Assembly: GCF_016765615.1 (NCBI RefSeq)
Contig: NZ_JAESWA010000020.1
Location: 150,392-214,391 of the forward strand
Origin: Clostridium paridis
GTDB taxonomy: Bacteria > Bacillota > Clostridia > Clostridiales > Clostridiaceae
Direction of reading: 5' to 3'
Length of the DNA stretch: 64,000 nt
In this document: one piece after another, positions 62,049 to 64,000 of the stretch
How the letters are laid out: each line of letters starts with the position of its first letter
How positions within the stretch are numbered: the first letter of the stretch is position 1
Made by a program: the position numbers and the translations under genes
Notes under the pieces: generated by a model
What the model was told of the DNA's origin: nothing
The model's database searches: none
The model's input: only the letters and a program-made list of their open reading frames with translations

Positions 62049-63809
62049 ATGAAAAAAGACATTAATTATATAACTATAGATGGTAGAGGAGAACATGAAT
62101 CTTTTAGAGATTGTATTACTCAAACGGTAAAAGATTTGAATCCTAATACTGGAGTACATATAATTAAAGATTTTGAACCCTTTCCAATATATAAAATGAT
62201 GGAAGAAAAGGGGTTTGAAAAATATGTGGAAAAGGTAAGCGATGAGGAATTTCATGTTTATTTTTCACAAAAGACAAAGCTTGAAAATATTAAGATGAGT
62301 GAATATTTAGAGGTTGATGAAGATAAAATTCAAAAAATAATGCATATAAAGTTAAGCTACCTCAATGAAAATATAACATTAAAACAGGCAAAAGCTAAAA
62401 TGAGGGAAGCAGTTAGTAGTGTTACTGCTCAAGAATTTGCAGTATGTGAACAATATCTTCAAAAATACGGTATATCAGACGACATATTAGCTGAGAAAAT
62501 GAAAGAAATACTAGAGATATTTGATGGATTACTAGTAAGTAATAAGCTAGATTTACCAGTAGGACATCCTATTAGAACTTATCTAGACGAAATTGATGCA
62601 ATTAGAAAAGTTCTTGATAAAATGAGAGGACTGGTTGAGAATAAATTTATTAAAAACCAGTGGGCTGAGCTTTATGATGAATTAGGTGAGATAAATATTC
62701 ACTTTTCAAGAAAGCAAAATCAACTTTTTGCAGCCTTAGAGAATAAAGGGTTCGATAAACCCTCGAAAGTCATGTGGACATTAGATAACAAAATAAAGGA
62801 AATAATTAAAACTGCCAAGGTATACTTAGAAAATGACCAAGATGAAGATTTCTTAAAGATTCAAGAAGAAGTGATAGAAATGGTGGAAGATATGATGGTA
62901 AAGGAAGAAGAAATACTTTGCCCTACAGCAGTTGATATTCTTTCAGAGGAAGATTTTATACAGATGAGAAAAGGTGATGATGAGATTGGTTATTGTTTAA
63001 TTGAATCATCAGTACCGTATGGTAATGAAGGAGGAGAAATTATGAATGATACCTCAAACAGTGAGTTAATAAAGGATTTAGCTAATGTACTTCAGAAACA
63101 TGGAATGCTTACATCTTCATCAAGCAATGAGGTATTAGATGTAAGCCAAGGAAAATTAACACTTGAACAAATAAACTTGATATTCAAGCATCTTCAAGTA
63201 GATTTGTCCTATGTAGATGAAAATGAAATAGTTAAGTTTTATAGTGATACAAAACATAGGGTATTTCCAAGAAGTGCTGGAGTTATTGGAAGACAGGTAC
63301 AAAATTGTCATCCAAGAGAGAGCGTAGCAACTGTTGAAGAAATAATTAGAGCTTTTAGATCTGGAGAGCAGGACCAGGCAGAATTCTGGCTGGAAATGGG
63401 AGGAAAGTTTATATATATTATTTACAATGCAGTAAGAGATGAAAAGGGAATTTTTAGAGGGGTCTTGGAGATGATGCAAGATGTTACTAAAATTAGAGGA
63501 TTATCAGGAAGCCAGAGACTATTGTCCTGGAGTAACACTAAAAAAGAATCAGAAGAGATAGAGAAAAAAGAAAATGTAAATGAATATGGAATTACAAATG
63601 AAACAGTTATTGGAGATTTAGTTAAGGAGTATCCATTTATAAAAGATTTTCTAATAAATCTTTCACCTAAGTTCAGTAAATTAAGGAACCCATTATTATT
63701 TAAGACAATGTCATCTATGGCAACAATAGAGATGATAAGTAATAGAGGTGGATTTGATGTTAATGATTTAATAGATAAATTAATAAATGAAATTCAAAAT
63801 TATAAATAG
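62049..63809 (+). CDS. DUF2249-DUF438-PAS-DUF1858 multidomain sensor-like protein
   Basis: A 586-residue soluble protein. Domains in order are DUF2249 (about 1-75, GRGEHESFRDCITQTVKDLN), DUF438 (about 80-145), a hemerythrin-like helical region (about 160-300, including GHPIRTYLDEIDAIRK and NIHFSRKQNQLF), a PAS fold (about 385-480, VFPRSAGVIGRQVQNCHPRE) and C-terminal DUF1858 (about 505-580, VIGDLVKEYPFIKDFLINLS). The His/Glu spread in the middle could bind a di-iron or heme centre. Such proteins are thought to sense oxygen or nitric oxide in anaerobes. It has its own terminator. Confidence 0.87.
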   Translation: MKKDINYITIDGRGEHESFRDCITQTVKDLNPNTGVHIIKDFEPFPIYKMMEEKGFEKYVEKVSDEEFHVYFSQKTKLENIKMSEYLEVDEDKIQKIMHIKLSYLNENITLKQAKAKMREAVSSVTAQEFAVCEQYLQKYGISDDILAEKMKEILEIFDGLLVSNKLDLPVGHPIRTYLDEIDAIRKVLDKMRGLVENKFIKNQWAELYDELGEINIHFSRKQNQLFAALENKGFDKPSKVMWTLDNKIKEIIKTAKVYLENDQDEDFLKIQEEVIEMVEDMMVKEEEILCPTAVDILSEEDFIQMRKGDDEIGYCLIESSVPYGNEGGEIMNDTSNSELIKDLANVLQKHGMLTSSSSNEVLDVSQGKLTLEQINLIFKHLQVDLSYVDENEIVKFYSDTKHRVFPRSAGVIGRQVQNCHPRESVATVEEIIRAFRSGEQDQAEFWLEMGGKFIYIIYNAVRDEKGIFRGVLEMMQDVTKIRGLSGSQRLLSWSNTKKESEEIEKKENVNEYGITNETVIGDLVKEYPFIKDFLINLSPKFSKLRNPLLFKTMSSMATIEMISNRGGFDVNDLIDKLINEIQNYK

Positions 63810-63846
63810 AATAATTTTATTTATATGTAAGTACTAACTAAAATTG

Positions 63847-63886
63847 AGATCACCTTCAATAGGAATTTTTTGAAGGTGATCTTTTA
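63847..63886 (+). terminator. Intrinsic terminator
   Basis: AGATCACCTTCA pairs with TGAAGGTGATCT, followed by TTTA. The stem is perfect over 12 bp. Confidence 0.92.
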
Positions 63887-63899
63887 TTGTGTAACGAAT

Positions 63900-63920
63900 A
63901 CCACAGGTTATACCTGTGGT
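63900..63920. repeat. Perfect 9-bp hairpin near right edge
   Basis: ACCACAGGT-TAT-ACCTGTGGT, a perfect stem with a 3-nt loop and no T-run. Short hairpins of this kind mark the ends of IS200/IS605 elements, but the sequence stops before any transposase motif, so this is only a possibility. Confidence 0.4.
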
Positions 63921-63938
63921 TCAAAAAAGCTTATAGCT

Positions 63939-64000
63939 ATGAGTAGAAAAAAAGAAACCTCATTTGATAAAATTATTGCAGGTTCGCCAACCGCATTAAT
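63939..64000 (+). CDS. Possible start of a gene cut by the window edge
   Basis: An ATG at 63939 opens a frame that runs to the window end, reading MSRKKETSFDKIIAGSPTAL. No ribosome site is evident (AAAAAAGC lies 12 bases before). I cannot assign a family from 20 residues. Confidence 0.25.
   Translation, partial: MSRKKETSFDKIIAGSPTAL

Overview
The window is chromosomal DNA from a low-GC, spore-forming, nitrogen-fixing Clostridium (Clostridium sensu stricto, most like the C. beijerinckii/C. pasteurianum group). The reasons are the strong A+T bias, AGGAGG-type ribosome sites, many TTG/GTG starts, a catalytic-domain-only homocitrate synthase (NifV-alpha type) at the left edge, a Spo0E-like peptide and clostridial domain families. 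I see no rRNA or tRNA gene, no CRISPR array and no complete insertion sequence. Most of the window is accessory 'environmental response' DNA: small operons, each with its own regulator and a readable operator.

Layout. 1-0.8 kb: end of a nif cluster. 1-5.7 kb: ECF sigma factor with DUF4179 anti-sigma, a MarR regulator flanked by two related long hairpins, a DUF1540 protein and RlmD. 6-7.2 kb: DUF2200 and a solitary MazF toxin. 7.4-13.7 kb: three oxidoreductase/regulator pairs (AraC-SDR, TetR-SDR, TetR-epimerase), the last GC-richer than its surroundings. 14.5-17.4 kb: PadR-DUF1048-DUF1048-KTR peptide-ABC exporter. 17.6-19.9 kb: M55 peptidase, SGNH esterase and PadR behind two perfect palindromic operators. 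20-25 kb: a seven-repeat RCC1-like protein, a radical SAM enzyme, an unassigned protein and a frameshifted BNR-repeat protein.

25.2-29.8 kb is a chromosomal antibiotic-inactivation block: rifampicin phosphotransferase (rph), streptogramin B lyase (vgb, all catalytic residues present) and streptogramin A acetyltransferase (vat). An ABC-F ribosome-protection gene (Lsa/CplR type) lies at 41 kb behind a 450-nt leader. That leader carries a six-codon leader peptide, a four-segment attenuator and a second peptide ORF overlapping two interleaved perfect stems. Together these genes should cover rifamycins, streptogramins A and B, and probably lincosamides and pleuromutilins.

30-40 kb: GyrI-like/WYL module, GNAT, DUF4256, a two-domain multicopper oxidase, a double-HTH MerR with a DUF6273 protein, patatin/MerR, a DUF4163 lipoprotein, and a guanine riboswitch controlling a purine permease. 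42.7-55.9 kb: a run of repeat or binding proteins with no signal peptide (carboxypeptidase-regulatory-like pair, twin sugar-binding-protein homologues, SBBP propeller) mixed with an S66 peptidase, Tag glycosylase, MazG-like, Hsp33-MerR/TipAS and nitrilase genes. 56-60.3 kb: a Na,K-ATPase-like P-type ATPase in an operon with two RCK/TrkA proteins. 60.4-64 kb: a broken CWB2 surface protein gene, a DUF1801 protein and a DUF2249-DUF438-PAS-DUF1858 sensor. The right edge has a perfect hairpin and the start of another possible reading frame.

The observations most worth following are the ABC-F leader, the ATPase-RCK operon, the promoter shared by the double-HTH MerR operon and the RCC1-like gene 14 kb away, the duplicated hairpins flanking marR, and the duplicated signal-less binding proteins.
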